Assembly: GCA_938023735.1 (NCBI GenBank)
Contig: CALJDK010000033.1
Coordinates: 1-49,942 of the forward strand
DNA: 49,942 bases
Source of the DNA: an uncultured Acidimicrobiales bacterium
Lineage (GTDB): Bacteria; Actinomycetota; Acidimicrobiia; Acidimicrobiales; SHLQ01
Direction: 5' to 3'
Under the pieces are notes generated by a model that saw only the letters and a program-made list of their open reading frames with translations, was not told where the DNA came from and made no database searches. Every line of letters begins with the position of its first letter. Positions within the stretch are counted from its first letter, which is position 1. Below, in pieces: positions 1 to 8,770 of the stretch. The position numbers and the translations under genes were made by a program.

Positions 1-24
1 GTCTCGTCAGTCTCGTCAGTCTCG
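1..24. repeat. 9-bp tandem repeat, about 2.7 copies
   Basis: GTCTCGTCA occurs twice in perfect tandem and is followed by GTCTCG. In the minus-strand lipoprotein frame it encodes a repeated Thr-Asp-Glu unit. It may continue beyond the left edge. Confidence 0.8.
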
Positions 25-218
25 CTGTTGATTTCGATTGTCGGTTGCGGCGCGGAGCTGTTGTCCCTGCTTTCGTCGTGATTGCTTTCGTCGTCGGCGG
101 TAGCGTCGATGACGGTTGCGGGGGCAGATGGCTGAAGGTCGTCGGACCCCGCACAGCCCATGAGGAGCAGGCAGCTCGCCACGAGAAGACAGCTGGGGGA
201 TCGACGCGGGATTTGCAC
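1..218 (-). CDS. Putative lipoprotein, N-terminal part only (runs off left edge)
   Basis: Reading the minus strand from a GTG at 218 gives about 72 residues before the window ends. The N-terminus has two arginines, a hydrophobic stretch (CLLVASCLLLMGC) and a clear lipobox L-M-G-C with the lipidated cysteine at residue 22, followed by a Ser/Asp/Glu-rich linker typical of exported actinobacterial lipoproteins. An in-frame TGA at 224-222 just upstream makes GTG 218 the only likely start; no strong ribosome-binding site is visible. The last visible residues are a Thr-Asp-Glu repeat encoded by a 9-bp tandem repeat. The functional domain lies outside the window, so no role can be given. Confidence 0.6.
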   Translation of the reverse strand, partial: MQIPRRSPSCLLVASCLLLMGCAGSDDLQPSAPATVIDATADDESNHDESRDNSSAPQPTIEINSETDETDE

Positions 219-316
219 ACATCAGTTGTAGCGGCGAACGACACGGGTGCCACACCACCGATGGTTCGAACGGCAAGGTAACGACACCCAGCAGACGGGG
301 AGGTACCTTCAGTTAC

Positions 317-1714
317 GTGTCGAAGCCCGTGTCGAAGTCAGGTGAGGGACCGCCTCGTCCATCGGAGATCCCTCGGAAGGTCCTCGGCGTCGACATTCAG
401 AGCATCGACGACGCTCGCGAACGGTTGCTCTACGCGGGCCTGTTCGTGATCGTCACGTCGAAGAGCGACTTGTTGTCCGGTGGCCTTCAACCCGACGCGG
501 TCGTCGAGGCGGCTGGAAGGTCGCGTCGGAACTTCTATGACCACTTCGACAGCAAAGAAGCGTTCGTGCTTGCGTTGTTCGAGCGTTTCCTGCTTGATGT
601 CGAGGTCATTGAGGGCGTCGCCACCGACGACTACGAAGACCTTCCAACAACCGATCTTCGTTCATCGGTTCGATCGTGGTTTCCGCAATCGGTTTTGGAG
701 TCGATCGAGGTCATTGGGACGCTCACCAGCATCGTGTCGGGCAACCGAAATTTCGATGATCCGCTCAGCGAGACTCTGCGAGAGCACAACCGCCTGTTCG
801 ATGAGTTCTTTGGACCGCGTTACGAAGAGTTTCTTCAAACCTGGAATATCGCGTTGACCCCGTCGTGGACACCAATTCAGGTCGCAACCGTCGTCCGAGG
901 TGCTGCCGATGGCTTCGTGATGAGGTTCCGGCCATCGCGCGATGAGTTCTCCGAGTATCACCGCGACCTGTTGGTTTCGACGGTTATCGGAGTTCTGGCC
1001 ACTGCGGCCCTCGACACCAGCAGCGGACCAGGGGCTCAGCGAGCAGGCACGATGTCGAGCCTGGTTGACGAAATGGGCAACCGGGTACGAGGAGCGCTGC
1101 CGACCAGTGAAAATATTGATGCCCGACGTTCGCTGCGCCGGGCGTTTCTCGCCGAGCTCCCGGTGGTGTCTACCGAAGAAATCACCATTCCGTACCTGGC
1201 CGAGCGAGCCGGAATCGCAACATCGACTGCGCTTCGGGTAAGTGGCACGGTCAAACAGCTCGCCGGCGAGGTTTTTGATGACTTCGTGACCACGTTCGAA
1301 AGTTCGCTGGTTGAATCAGCCGATCAACCGGTGCCCGTCCGGGTCATCGCTCACCTCCGGCGCTTGTCGCACTTCAGCTTCGAATATGCGCCCCTGATCC
1401 GCTGTTGGCTCGGATTTCTGCCAGCAGCATCGACCGGCGAGGTCGACCCTCTCGATCGGTTGGTGAACCTGTTCGGCGAGCTGCTTGCCGAAGCCCCCGG
1501 ACCACTACTTTCCGGGGCGCTTCTCGTGCGCGGCATCGACGTGTTCGAGCTGGCCCGTACCGTGACGCTCACGTTTCTGTTGCCGGAGAATCAGGCCCGT
1601 TCGCCGGTCCGTTCCGACTATGCCGAACGCCTGAGGGACAGCGACATGAAGATCCTCCTTGTGCTCAAGGTCTGTTTTGTCGAACCTGAGGGCGGCTGGG
1701 ATCCGCTGATGTAG
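317..1714 (+). CDS. TetR-family-like regulator with two tandem TetR units
   Basis: This 465-aa protein starts at GTG 317. Residues about 30-230 look like a TetR repressor: a helix-turn-helix with the typical end (AAGRSRRNFYDHFDSKEAF) followed by an all-helical ligand-binding-type domain. Residues about 255-465 look like a second, more divergent unit beginning with IPYLAERAGIATSTALRVSG, again followed by helices. Ordinary TetR proteins are about 200 aa, so this is roughly two units in one chain and could bind DNA as an intramolecular dimer. The ligand and targets are unknown. It faces the lysine-tailed protein gene convergently; the 35-bp gap has no obvious terminator. Confidence 0.75.
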   Translation: MSKPVSKSGEGPPRPSEIPRKVLGVDIQSIDDARERLLYAGLFVIVTSKSDLLSGGLQPDAVVEAAGRSRRNFYDHFDSKEAFVLALFERFLLDVEVIEGVATDDYEDLPTTDLRSSVRSWFPQSVLESIEVIGTLTSIVSGNRNFDDPLSETLREHNRLFDEFFGPRYEEFLQTWNIALTPSWTPIQVATVVRGAADGFVMRFRPSRDEFSEYHRDLLVSTVIGVLATAALDTSSGPGAQRAGTMSSLVDEMGNRVRGALPTSENIDARRSLRRAFLAELPVVSTEEITIPYLAERAGIATSTALRVSGTVKQLAGEVFDDFVTTFESSLVESADQPVPVRVIAHLRRLSHFSFEYAPLIRCWLGFLPAASTGEVDPLDRLVNLFGELLAEAPGPLLSGALLVRGIDVFELARTVTLTFLLPENQARSPVRSDYAERLRDSDMKILLVLKVCFVEPEGGWDPLM

Positions 1715-1749
1715 AACGCCGGGGGCTGCGCTGGAACATGCCGGGCGGT

Positions 1750-2607
1750 CTACTTCTTCCTGCGGCGCGACACCGGGACACTCAGGTTGGCCTTGGGGCT
1801 GGCCTTGCTTGATGTGCTTGCGGTGGTTGTCGTGCGAACTGCAGCTGTCTTCTTGCTCGGTTTCTTCGCCGCCTTCTTTGGTGCGGACTTCTTCGGTGCA
1901 GGTTTCTTCTTTGACGCCGGCTTCTTCTTTGCTGCGGGCTTTTTGGTCGATTTCTTTTTGACCGGCGACTTCTTCGTGGATCCTGACAACGACTGCAGCG
2001 CAGTCCCGCTGTCCTGCAGCATCACGCCGACCCTCCCGAGATCGCTGCCCGCGTCGTTAACCGATAACCCGAGCGCTCGAAGCTGGGTGGCCACCGTGGC
2101 AAGGTCGTCGGCCACCGCTGCAACCCGCTGTGCTCCGCCGCCGATCTCGCGAAGCGATTTCGGGAGCAGACCAAGGGCATCAACCTGTCGGCCGACACCA
2201 GAAATCATCGACTCGACACCATGGAGTTCGCTTTGACAGCGATCAAGGGCATCGGCTGCGGTGTCGGTGAGGGTGGAGACTGCCACCCGGGTCGAGGCGG
2301 TCTTCCGTCCGCTCGCCGCTGGCGTTCCAATAAGAAACGCGCTTGCCGTTGATGCGCCTGCGCCGGCCGCATCGAGGGCTTCGCCAGCGGTGCCGAGAAG
2401 TTCTGGTAGCCGCTTGAGGAGATCGATCAGTTCGTCACCGTGTTCCTGAACAAATCCAAGAGCCGCGGTGAACTGATCGCGGTTTTCCCACACCAGGCCG
2501 ACCACCTCGGTGATCTTGTCGCGGTCGTCCCAAAGCTGATCGGCCAGCGTAAAGACCTTTCGCAGGTCAGTTCCGGTGGCCTTGCCAAGAAGATCTTCGA
2601 TTCCCAT
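1750..2607 (-). CDS. Helical protein with histone-H1-like lysine/alanine tail
   Basis: The protein is 285 aa. Residues 1 to about 210 are predicted to be mostly amphipathic helices (for example LLGKATGTDLRKVFTLADQL) with small-residue runs and no recognisable enzyme motif. From about residue 213 to the end the chain is dominated by KKS, KKP and AKK units, like the tails of histone H1 and bacterial H1-like DNA-binding proteins. A role in binding nucleic acid or another polyanion is inferred from the tail only; association of the helical part with membranes or storage granules is also possible. It is divergent from the esterase-like gene, with 58 bp between the starts. A second protein with such a tail lies at 48981-49562. 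Confidence 0.6.
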   Translation of the reverse strand: MGIEDLLGKATGTDLRKVFTLADQLWDDRDKITEVVGLVWENRDQFTAALGFVQEHGDELIDLLKRLPELLGTAGEALDAAGAGASTASAFLIGTPAASGRKTASTRVAVSTLTDTAADALDRCQSELHGVESMISGVGRQVDALGLLPKSLREIGGGAQRVAAVADDLATVATQLRALGLSVNDAGSDLGRVGVMLQDSGTALQSLSGSTKKSPVKKKSTKKPAAKKKPASKKKPAPKKSAPKKAAKKPSKKTAAVRTTTTASTSSKASPKANLSVPVSRRRKK

Positions 2608-2665
2608 CCACCGATTCTGATCGATTGAGGTACCGCGAGGGTGGCATGGGCGCTACCTTCATGAG

Positions 2666-4384
2666 GTGTCCCCAGCTCCATCCGTGCGGTTCCTGGCTTT
2701 CGTCGTGCGCGTTGTCTTTGTTACTTCGGTCCTTGCGCTCGTTGCCAGTGCGTGCGCAGCCGATGTCGACCCCGAACTCACGCTGCTGCCGGCAGAGTCC
2801 ACCGTTCCGCCAACGGTTCCCGAGGTCGACGAAGAGCAGTCCGACCCCGAACCAATCTCAACCACCACCAGCACCGAGCCACCCGTTGTCACCACGGTCC
2901 CCGAACGCGAGGAGGGTCGGACCGGAAACCCTCGTCGGGCCATGACCGACGTCGGCGATGTGCTTGGCACCCGGTCTGACGGTGTTGTTACGTTCCGGTC
3001 GATTCCGTATGCGGCGGCGCCCGAGGGGTCGTTGCGGTTCGCTCCGCCCGAGCCAGCCGCCCCGTTTGACGACGATTTCACTGCCGACAGGCCCGGCGCA
3101 GCGTGTCCGCAGAACACCGACAGTGAAGCTGTGCAGTTCTTCCCAGTGCCCGACGCCGACGCCGATTGTTTGCGTCTCGATATTTTCACGCCAGCAACCG
3201 GCGACGGCCTGCCGGTGATGGTGTGGTTTCACGGCGGCGGCTTCGCCACGGGGTCCGCGCATAGTGAAGCCTTCGACGGTTCTGCTCTTGCGGCCCGAGG
3301 TGTCGTCGTCGTCAACGTCAACTATCGCGTCGACGCGCTTGGGTTTCTCGTAACCGAGGAGATCGTCCGTGAGGCCAACGGCGACGGTTTCGGGAACCGG
3401 GGTCTTCAAGATCAGGCAGCTGCCCTCGCATGGATTCAACGCAATGTCGGTGACTTCGGCGGTGATGCTGCCAACGTCACGATCTTTGGGCAGGGATCTG
3501 GCGCCGAGATGGTGTGTGGCCATATGGCATCGCCACAATCCAAAGGACTCTTCCAGAAAGCCATACTGCAAAGCGGTGGGGCCTGCGACTCGATCCTCAG
3601 CATCGAGGAGGCCACTGACCGCGGACAACAGTGGTTGGCCGAAACCGGATGCGCCGAGGCGCTTTCGGTTGCCGGATGCCTCCAGTTTCTCCCCACCGGC
3701 GACCTGTTGGCCGCCTCCGCCAACTCGGACATCACCTTTGGCTTGGTCGCCGACGGGGTCATCCTCGATCGAAGCGCCCTCTCGTTGGCGGCAACCGGCG
3801 AGCTGGGCGATGTGCCACTGCTCATCGGCTCTACTGCCGACGAAGGGAGTTTCTTCACCGAGGGAACTTCGGAGCTCACCGATCAAGAACTCCGCGACCT
3901 GGTACTGGTCGAGCTTGGCGGCAATACCGACCTGTTGTTGTCGCAGTACGAAGGCATCGAAACCAACCTTGAGAAGCGGGCCGCCTTCATCACCGATTCA
4001 CAGTTCGCGTGCGCCAGCGACCAATTCGCGAGCGCGGCGGGCGACGAAGCCGTGGTGTACACCTATCAATTGACCCACCGCAGCAGCGATACGCCGCTGT
4101 CGTTGGGGGCGACCCATGGCTCCGATGTGATCTTGCTGTTCGGCAATGCCGATGCGGTGAACGATTACCCCGCCGACCAACTCAATCCCGACGACGCGCT
4201 GGTTTCGGAGTTCCTGCAAACAGCGTGGACAAGCTTTGCTTCCGAAGGCGTACCCGGCGGAGGCACGGCCGACTGGCCGCCCTACCTCGACAGCTCACCC
4301 GCTCACCTTCTGATCGGTCTCGAAACCAGCATCTCGGCCGCGATTCAGGATGGCCGCTGCGAGATCTTCAACGCGGCCCAATAG
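2666..4384 (+). CDS. Exported type-B carboxylesterase-fold protein lacking the nucleophile serine
   Basis: The 572-aa protein starts at GTG 2666. It has a hydrophobic N-terminus ending in a possible lipobox (VASAC, Cys30) and an acidic Thr/Pro-rich linker to about residue 90. The rest is an alpha/beta-hydrolase of the carboxylesterase/cholinesterase family, with VWFHGGGFATGS forming the oxyanion loop. The nucleophile elbow, normally FGESAG, reads FGQGSG, placing Gly277 where the catalytic serine belongs and a serine one residue later. The acid (Glu393 in STADEGSFF) and histidine (His484 in ATHGSD) remain. It is therefore either a non-catalytic binding protein, as in neuroligin-type family members, or uses a shifted serine. 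The fold is clear; activity is uncertain. Confidence 0.85.
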   Translation: MSPAPSVRFLAFVVRVVFVTSVLALVASACAADVDPELTLLPAESTVPPTVPEVDEEQSDPEPISTTTSTEPPVVTTVPEREEGRTGNPRRAMTDVGDVLGTRSDGVVTFRSIPYAAAPEGSLRFAPPEPAAPFDDDFTADRPGAACPQNTDSEAVQFFPVPDADADCLRLDIFTPATGDGLPVMVWFHGGGFATGSAHSEAFDGSALAARGVVVVNVNYRVDALGFLVTEEIVREANGDGFGNRGLQDQAAALAWIQRNVGDFGGDAANVTIFGQGSGAEMVCGHMASPQSKGLFQKAILQSGGACDSILSIEEATDRGQQWLAETGCAEALSVAGCLQFLPTGDLLAASANSDITFGLVADGVILDRSALSLAATGELGDVPLLIGSTADEGSFFTEGTSELTDQELRDLVLVELGGNTDLLLSQYEGIETNLEKRAAFITDSQFACASDQFASAAGDEAVVYTYQLTHRSSDTPLSLGATHGSDVILLFGNADAVNDYPADQLNPDDALVSEFLQTAWTSFASEGVPGGGTADWPPYLDSSPAHLLIGLETSISAAIQDGRCEIFNAAQ

Positions 4385-4393
4385 CGTCGGGTT

Positions 4394-6127
4394 TCAGGAG
4401 CGGACGGGAGTAATCGGTACCCAACCGCGCACTGAGTTGACCATCCACATTTTGGTGGCACGGTCGAGGTCATCGAGGCTTAGCACCTGCTCGCGAACTA
4501 GGCCGGTTGCCACAAGCTCGGCCCGGAAGGTTCCGGGCAGCAGTCCACAGATAACCGGTGGGGTCACCAACACGCCATCGAGCTCGGCTACCACGTTCCC
4601 GATGGTGGTCTCGGTGACTTCACCTCGTTCGTTGAAGAGCAACACGTCGTGCGCCTTCGGAAACCGGGCCCGGGCCGACTCATACACCTGACGACGAGTG
4701 GTCTTGTGAAACAGGAACTCATCGTCGGAGGAAACCGGAGCGGTGTCGATCGGTACCTCCCAGCGTTCGGTTGGCGCAGGATCGAGAGGTCGCACCTCAA
4801 GTTCGAACGTGCCGTCGGGTGCAGCAAGAAGCCGCAGTCGACTGGGGGCGTCGGCCTCCACATCGGCAACTGCCATACGGATCCGAATCAGGTCGAGGTC
4901 GAAACCAAAGTGGTTGGCCGATGCTTCGAGCCGGGCGAGGTGTCGGTTAAACAGCACAGCGCCGGCACGCGGATCCCAGCCGATGGTCTCAAGAAGGCGG
5001 AAATCGGACTCGGCGTGATCGAGCACCCGGGTCTTGGTGCGGGTTTCGTGCCACTCGGTAGCCGGATCGCTGTCCCACACGATGCCACCGCCCACTCCGT
5101 ACTCGGCGGTTTCGGCAACCCGGTCGATAAAGGCCGTGCGGATCGCAACGTTGAACTCGGCGACGCCATCGGGCGCGATGGCGCCGACGACACCGGTGTA
5201 CATGCCACGTGGCTCGGGCTCGAGCTCGCGAATGATCTCGCAGGTCCGCACCTTTGGCGCACCGGTAATCGACGCCACCGGATACAACGCTTGGAAGAGT
5301 TGGGTCATCGACGCGTCGGTCATCGCCTCGACCGTCGATGTCATCGTGTGAATGGTCGGATACTGCTCGACCGCCAACAGACTGGGCACCTTGACGCTGC
5401 CGACATGGGCGATGCGTCCCAGGTCGTTGCGGACCATGTCGACAATCATCGTGTTCTCGGCGCGGTCTTTCTCGCTTTCGGAAAGCGCCAGCGCGGCGAT
5501 GCGGTCCCATTCGGGATCGGGATGGCGCGCTGCGGTTCCTTTCATTGGTTTCGAGATCACCCGTCGTCCTTCCTTTCGGAAAAACAGTTCGGGTGAGGCC
5601 GAACACACCGCTCGGTCACCAAGGTCGACATAGGCGCAGTGCGAGGCGTTCTGGGCCCGAGCCAGGTCAGCGAAGAACCCGTAGTCGTCGCCAGAGAAGC
5701 TGGCTCGCTGTCGGATTGAGTAGTTCACCTGATAGGTGTCGCCCGACCTGATGTACTCGCGCACCCGGTCGATGGCCGCTTCGTAATCGCTTTGGCGTTG
5801 GCTCGTGCGCCACGAACCCACATGGTACGAGCCGGTTTCGGGCGGTTCGATGGTGGCCGGTGCATGAAAGGCGCCCATCACCATCAGCGGGACGCGATCG
5901 TGGCGATGTGACACCACCGCAGAATCAAAGGCCGGCCCAGCGTCATAGGACACCATCCCGGCAATCCAGTACCCCTCAGCCGAACGCGCATCGGCCCGTT
6001 CGAGGACACCGAGAACATCGCCAAGATCTTCCGCCCAGAGAACCTCGACCGGGTCGCCAAAGTCGAGCCATCGTCGACGTCCCCGAAGGGGAAATTGACA
6101 GACCACCCTGCGAAGTTCCGGCTGCAT
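4394..6127 (-). CDS. pabB: Fused aminodeoxychorismate synthase component I / aminodeoxychorismate lyase
   Basis: This fusion makes 4-aminobenzoate for folate. Residues about 20-370 (of 577) are the chorismate-binding domain: KPMKGTAAR supplies the conserved lysine Lys196, with IVDMVRNDLGR and SITGAPKVR downstream. Residues about 375-577 are a class IV PLP aminotransferase-fold lyase domain, with the expected PLP lysine in HKTTRR (Lys475) and the family signature ERGEVTETTIGN. The first domain turns chorismate plus ammonia into aminodeoxychorismate and the second releases pyruvate. A glutaminase partner (PabA) is not in the window. I place the start at ATG 6127, 19 bp after the upstream stop; the frame stays open to 6229, but that would overlap the preceding gene. 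No clear Shine-Dalgarno is visible. It lies in a run with serA and DUF1015. Confidence 0.9.
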   Translation of the reverse strand: MQPELRRVVCQFPLRGRRRWLDFGDPVEVLWAEDLGDVLGVLERADARSAEGYWIAGMVSYDAGPAFDSAVVSHRHDRVPLMVMGAFHAPATIEPPETGSYHVGSWRTSQRQSDYEAAIDRVREYIRSGDTYQVNYSIRQRASFSGDDYGFFADLARAQNASHCAYVDLGDRAVCSASPELFFRKEGRRVISKPMKGTAARHPDPEWDRIAALALSESEKDRAENTMIVDMVRNDLGRIAHVGSVKVPSLLAVEQYPTIHTMTSTVEAMTDASMTQLFQALYPVASITGAPKVRTCEIIRELEPEPRGMYTGVVGAIAPDGVAEFNVAIRTAFIDRVAETAEYGVGGGIVWDSDPATEWHETRTKTRVLDHAESDFRLLETIGWDPRAGAVLFNRHLARLEASANHFGFDLDLIRIRMAVADVEADAPSRLRLLAAPDGTFELEVRPLDPAPTERWEVPIDTAPVSSDDEFLFHKTTRRQVYESARARFPKAHDVLLFNERGEVTETTIGNVVAELDGVLVTPPVICGLLPGTFRAELVATGLVREQVLSLDDLDRATKMWMVNSVRGWVPITPVRS

Positions 6128-6146
6128 CAGCAACGGCTCGAACGCA

Positions 6147-7409
6147 TCAGCGTTCGTCGAGAATCCGAAGGAACAACCCGGAGCGGGGTTTGGGATCGAA
6201 ATACGACGATTTCGGCGGCATGAGTCCATTCGAATCTGCCACGTTCATAATGTCGCTAATGCTAGTTGCCGCCAGGATGAACGCTACTCCGCCGTCGCGA
6301 TCGCAGCGGCGAACGAGCTCGTCGATACCGATCGGGTCGGCCACGTATTCGATGTTCGGGTCGGCATTCGGCTCGGAGATTCCAAAGATCGGATCGAGGA
6401 TCGAATCTTGAAGCACCGAAACGTCGAGGCCGGAAACCCGGTTCTGTAGCGCCGAAATGCCGGTGGACCCTGAGTTGCCGTCGACACCAGCGGTCTCGCC
6501 CCGTTTGGGGAGGACCAATCGATACCAGGTGTTGGCCACATACACCGAAGTTTCACCCGGCGGCGGAGGAGCGTCGTCGATTCCACTGAGGGGCCGCAGT
6601 TCGCCAAGCTGGGCCAACCGTTCGAGAAGGTCGTCGACCACAAGATCGGCTCGATGGGCGACCCGACGGTGGAACGGAAGCACCCGCAACTCATCGCTGG
6701 GGAAACTCACCACCAGCACCCGATGGAAGGGAGACCCCTTGTCGTGGCGTCCTGCTGCGACGGCCGCAGCAGCAAACCGGTGATGCCCATCGGTGATGTA
6801 GAAGGTCTTGTTCTGCAGAAGCTGTTGCAACCGGTCACTGGTAGCGGAGTCGAGCAGCCATACTTCTTGCTCGACGTTGCCGGCATTGGTCGACAACGTT
6901 GGCTCACCGGTGGTGACGGCTCCGATAACCGCATCGAGGTGTTCGTCGGTCTTATGGGTCAGCGCAACCGGACTCGACGCCGCACCCACCACCTCAAGAT
7001 GGCGGGCAAGAAGCTCGGCGCGGGCCGGACGGACATCTTCGTGTTTGCGGATCCGGCCATCGACGGCAGCTTCGACTGGCATCAGGCCAACCACGCCAAC
7101 CTGGCTATGCCCGTCGAGGGTCAGGCGGTAGACCACCAGCCCCGGCTCATCCGCAGTCTCGAACACCTCGGCCTCCAGAAGGAAATCAAGGGAGCTGCGT
7201 CCAAGCGCAAGAAGTTCTTCGGTACCAAGGTTGGCCTCGGGATCGTCGCCCGGCGACCTGGTGACGTTGAGGTAGCTGTACGGCTTGTTGTTGGCGATGT
7301 CGTTTCGTTCGGCGGGCCCGAGAGCGTCGTAGGCGCCGGTGACCACCCGGTCGGCCCATTCGGACTTCACGACATGGGGGAGGAAGTTCTGAAAAAGCGG
7401 TTCGGTCAT
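6147..7409 (-). CDS. DUF1015 family protein
   Basis: The protein is 420 aa from ATG 7409. DUF1015 hallmarks are present: FLPHVV near the start, the KPYSYLNVTRSPGDD segment, and the central YITDGHHRFAAA motif, followed by VLVVSFPSDELRVLPFHR. ATG 7409 overlaps the serA stop as ATGA, and GGAAG lies about six bases upstream, so translational coupling with serA is likely. DUF1015 proteins are often encoded beside phosphoglycerate dehydrogenase genes, and this arrangement fits a role linked to serine or PLP-related metabolism, but the biochemical function is not established. Family assignment is firm; role is inference from context. Confidence 0.88.
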   Translation of the reverse strand: MTEPLFQNFLPHVVKSEWADRVVTGAYDALGPAERNDIANNKPYSYLNVTRSPGDDPEANLGTEELLALGRSSLDFLLEAEVFETADEPGLVVYRLTLDGHSQVGVVGLMPVEAAVDGRIRKHEDVRPARAELLARHLEVVGAASSPVALTHKTDEHLDAVIGAVTTGEPTLSTNAGNVEQEVWLLDSATSDRLQQLLQNKTFYITDGHHRFAAAAVAAGRHDKGSPFHRVLVVSFPSDELRVLPFHRRVAHRADLVVDDLLERLAQLGELRPLSGIDDAPPPPGETSVYVANTWYRLVLPKRGETAGVDGNSGSTGISALQNRVSGLDVSVLQDSILDPIFGISEPNADPNIEYVADPIGIDELVRRCDRDGGVAFILAATSISDIMNVADSNGLMPPKSSYFDPKPRSGLFLRILDER

Positions 7410-8611
7410 GATCGCTTCCAAGAACTTGCGTGAATCACCTCATCGATATTTCGCAGCGCATCGAGCACGTCTTCGCCCAGCGCCCCTGCAACATCGATGG
7501 TGGCGACCGCAGCGTTGGATCCGGCGAAGATCTGGTTTTCCATCGTCTCGACGTTGATCTCAGAACGACGCAAGACATCGAATACCTGGGCAAGCACGCC
7601 CACCCGGTCGTAGTGACGGATGATCAGCGCCGCCGTTGCGGGCGTGGCCTTCTCCATGTTGACGCAGTTCAGTACCCGTCCGGTGGCGTAGCAGTCGAGG
7701 ATCTCTGAGACTCCGCCCGCGATAGCGGCTTGGCTCTGATCGGTCGACGCTCCGATGTGATGGGTGCCGACCACGGCGGGATGCTGCGCGACGGCAGAGA
7801 CAAAAGTGTCGGTTGAAGAACCTGGTTCGTCGGCGTAGACATCGAGTCCCGCCCGCAGTCCGCCATCGAGTGCCTTCAGTAGGGCGGCTTCATCGATAAC
7901 TTCGCCGCGGGAGGTGTTGATGAGGATCGATTTTGGCTTCATCTTCGCCAAGAAGGCGGTGTCCACCATTCCGTTTGTGTCGTCGTTCGCCGGCACGTGC
8001 AGCGAGATCACGTCGCAGCGCTCGAGCAACTCTTCTTGGCTGTCGAGCAAACGGATGCCGGCGGCACGGATGCGGTTCTCGGTGTCGACGTTGCGGCCGT
8101 CTTTTCGGACCGCGTAGGTGGACATGCCAAAGGCTTTGGCCCGCTCAGCGAAGGCCAAGCCAATCGAGCCGACGCCAATGATGCCGACGCTCTTGCCGAA
8201 GATTCCATCGGCCTCGGAGTAGATCTTCTTGTTCCAGTTACCGGCTCGAAGGTCGGCGGTGTTGTCGGCGATACGTCGATCGACCGCGATAAGCAGGCCC
8301 ATGGCCAATTCGGCAACGGCGATGGCGTTTTGGCCGGGCACGTTACAGACGTACACGCCAGCATCGGCTGCGGCCTGTTTGTCGATGGTGTTGGTTCCTG
8401 CCCCTGCCCGAATCACCATGCTGAGCATCGAGCCGGCAGCAATGGTTTCGGCCGAGACCGTGGTGCTCCGCACAACGAGAACCTGGTGGTCGTCGATGGC
8501 GCCGGGAAGGTCGTCGGCGGTAAGCGACGGCGAAAACGTCACCTCATGTCCGGCTACGGCCAGTGCGCCCCGAGCTTCCTCGGGAAACTGGTCAGCAAAA
8601 AGTAGCTTCAC
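7406..8611 (-). CDS. serA: D-3-phosphoglycerate dehydrogenase
   Basis: It catalyses the first step of serine synthesis, oxidising 3-phosphoglycerate to phosphohydroxypyruvate with NAD. The 401-aa chain shows the substrate-binding RAGAGTNTID segment, the Rossmann loop GVGSIG, LINTSRGEVIDE with the catalytic arginine, YADEPG with the catalytic glutamate, and THHIGAST with the catalytic histidine. The C-terminal 80 residues form an ACT domain (RVGVLAQVFDVLRRSEINVETM), the usual serine-sensing module. Its length matches the short, E. coli-like class rather than the roughly 530-aa mycobacterial type. GTG 8611 has AAGGAG a suitable distance upstream. A hairpin lies in the leader. It is first in an apparent operon with DUF1015 and the pabB fusion. 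Confidence 0.93.
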   Translation of the reverse strand: MKLLFADQFPEEARGALAVAGHEVTFSPSLTADDLPGAIDDHQVLVVRSTTVSAETIAAGSMLSMVIRAGAGTNTIDKQAAADAGVYVCNVPGQNAIAVAELAMGLLIAVDRRIADNTADLRAGNWNKKIYSEADGIFGKSVGIIGVGSIGLAFAERAKAFGMSTYAVRKDGRNVDTENRIRAAGIRLLDSQEELLERCDVISLHVPANDDTNGMVDTAFLAKMKPKSILINTSRGEVIDEAALLKALDGGLRAGLDVYADEPGSSTDTFVSAVAQHPAVVGTHHIGASTDQSQAAIAGGVSEILDCYATGRVLNCVNMEKATPATAALIIRHYDRVGVLAQVFDVLRRSEINVETMENQIFAGSNAAVATIDVAGALGEDVLDALRNIDEVIHASSWKRS

Positions 8612-8635
8612 GGAATGGTTCTCCTTCGATCATGT

Positions 8636-8661
8636 CGCTTCCGGCCTGGAGACGGGAAGCG
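8636..8661 (-). promoter_or_regulatory. Hairpin in the serA leader
   Basis: On the minus strand CGCTTCC and GGAAGCG form a perfect 7-bp stem around a 12-nt loop, ending 24 bp before the serA start and just before its ribosome-binding site. It could be a leader structure affecting translation or transcript stability. No known riboswitch class is recognisable, so the function is speculative. Confidence 0.35.
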
Positions 8662-8753
8662 AAAATGTCAGTCGGTTACTCAGAATTGAGTGGGTGTTAG
8701 GCACAGCGGCACATGCGCTCGACCACAGGATACCCACGGGTAGCAATCTGGCG

Positions 8754-8770
8754 CTAGCACGGCCTGCTAG
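8754..8770 (-). terminator. Short inverted repeat over the stop of the MFS/methyltransferase gene
   Basis: CTAGCA and TGCTAG form a 6-bp stem with a 5-nt loop (CGGCC) that spans the TAG stop codon at 8769-8767. There is no T-tract, so this is at most a weak or Rho-assisted end signal between this gene and serA. Confidence 0.25.

Noticed and set aside
2858-3886. Open minus-strand frame of 342 codons inside the esterase-like gene
   Set aside because: Antisense to a gene with clear family motifs; no ribosome-binding site or domain.
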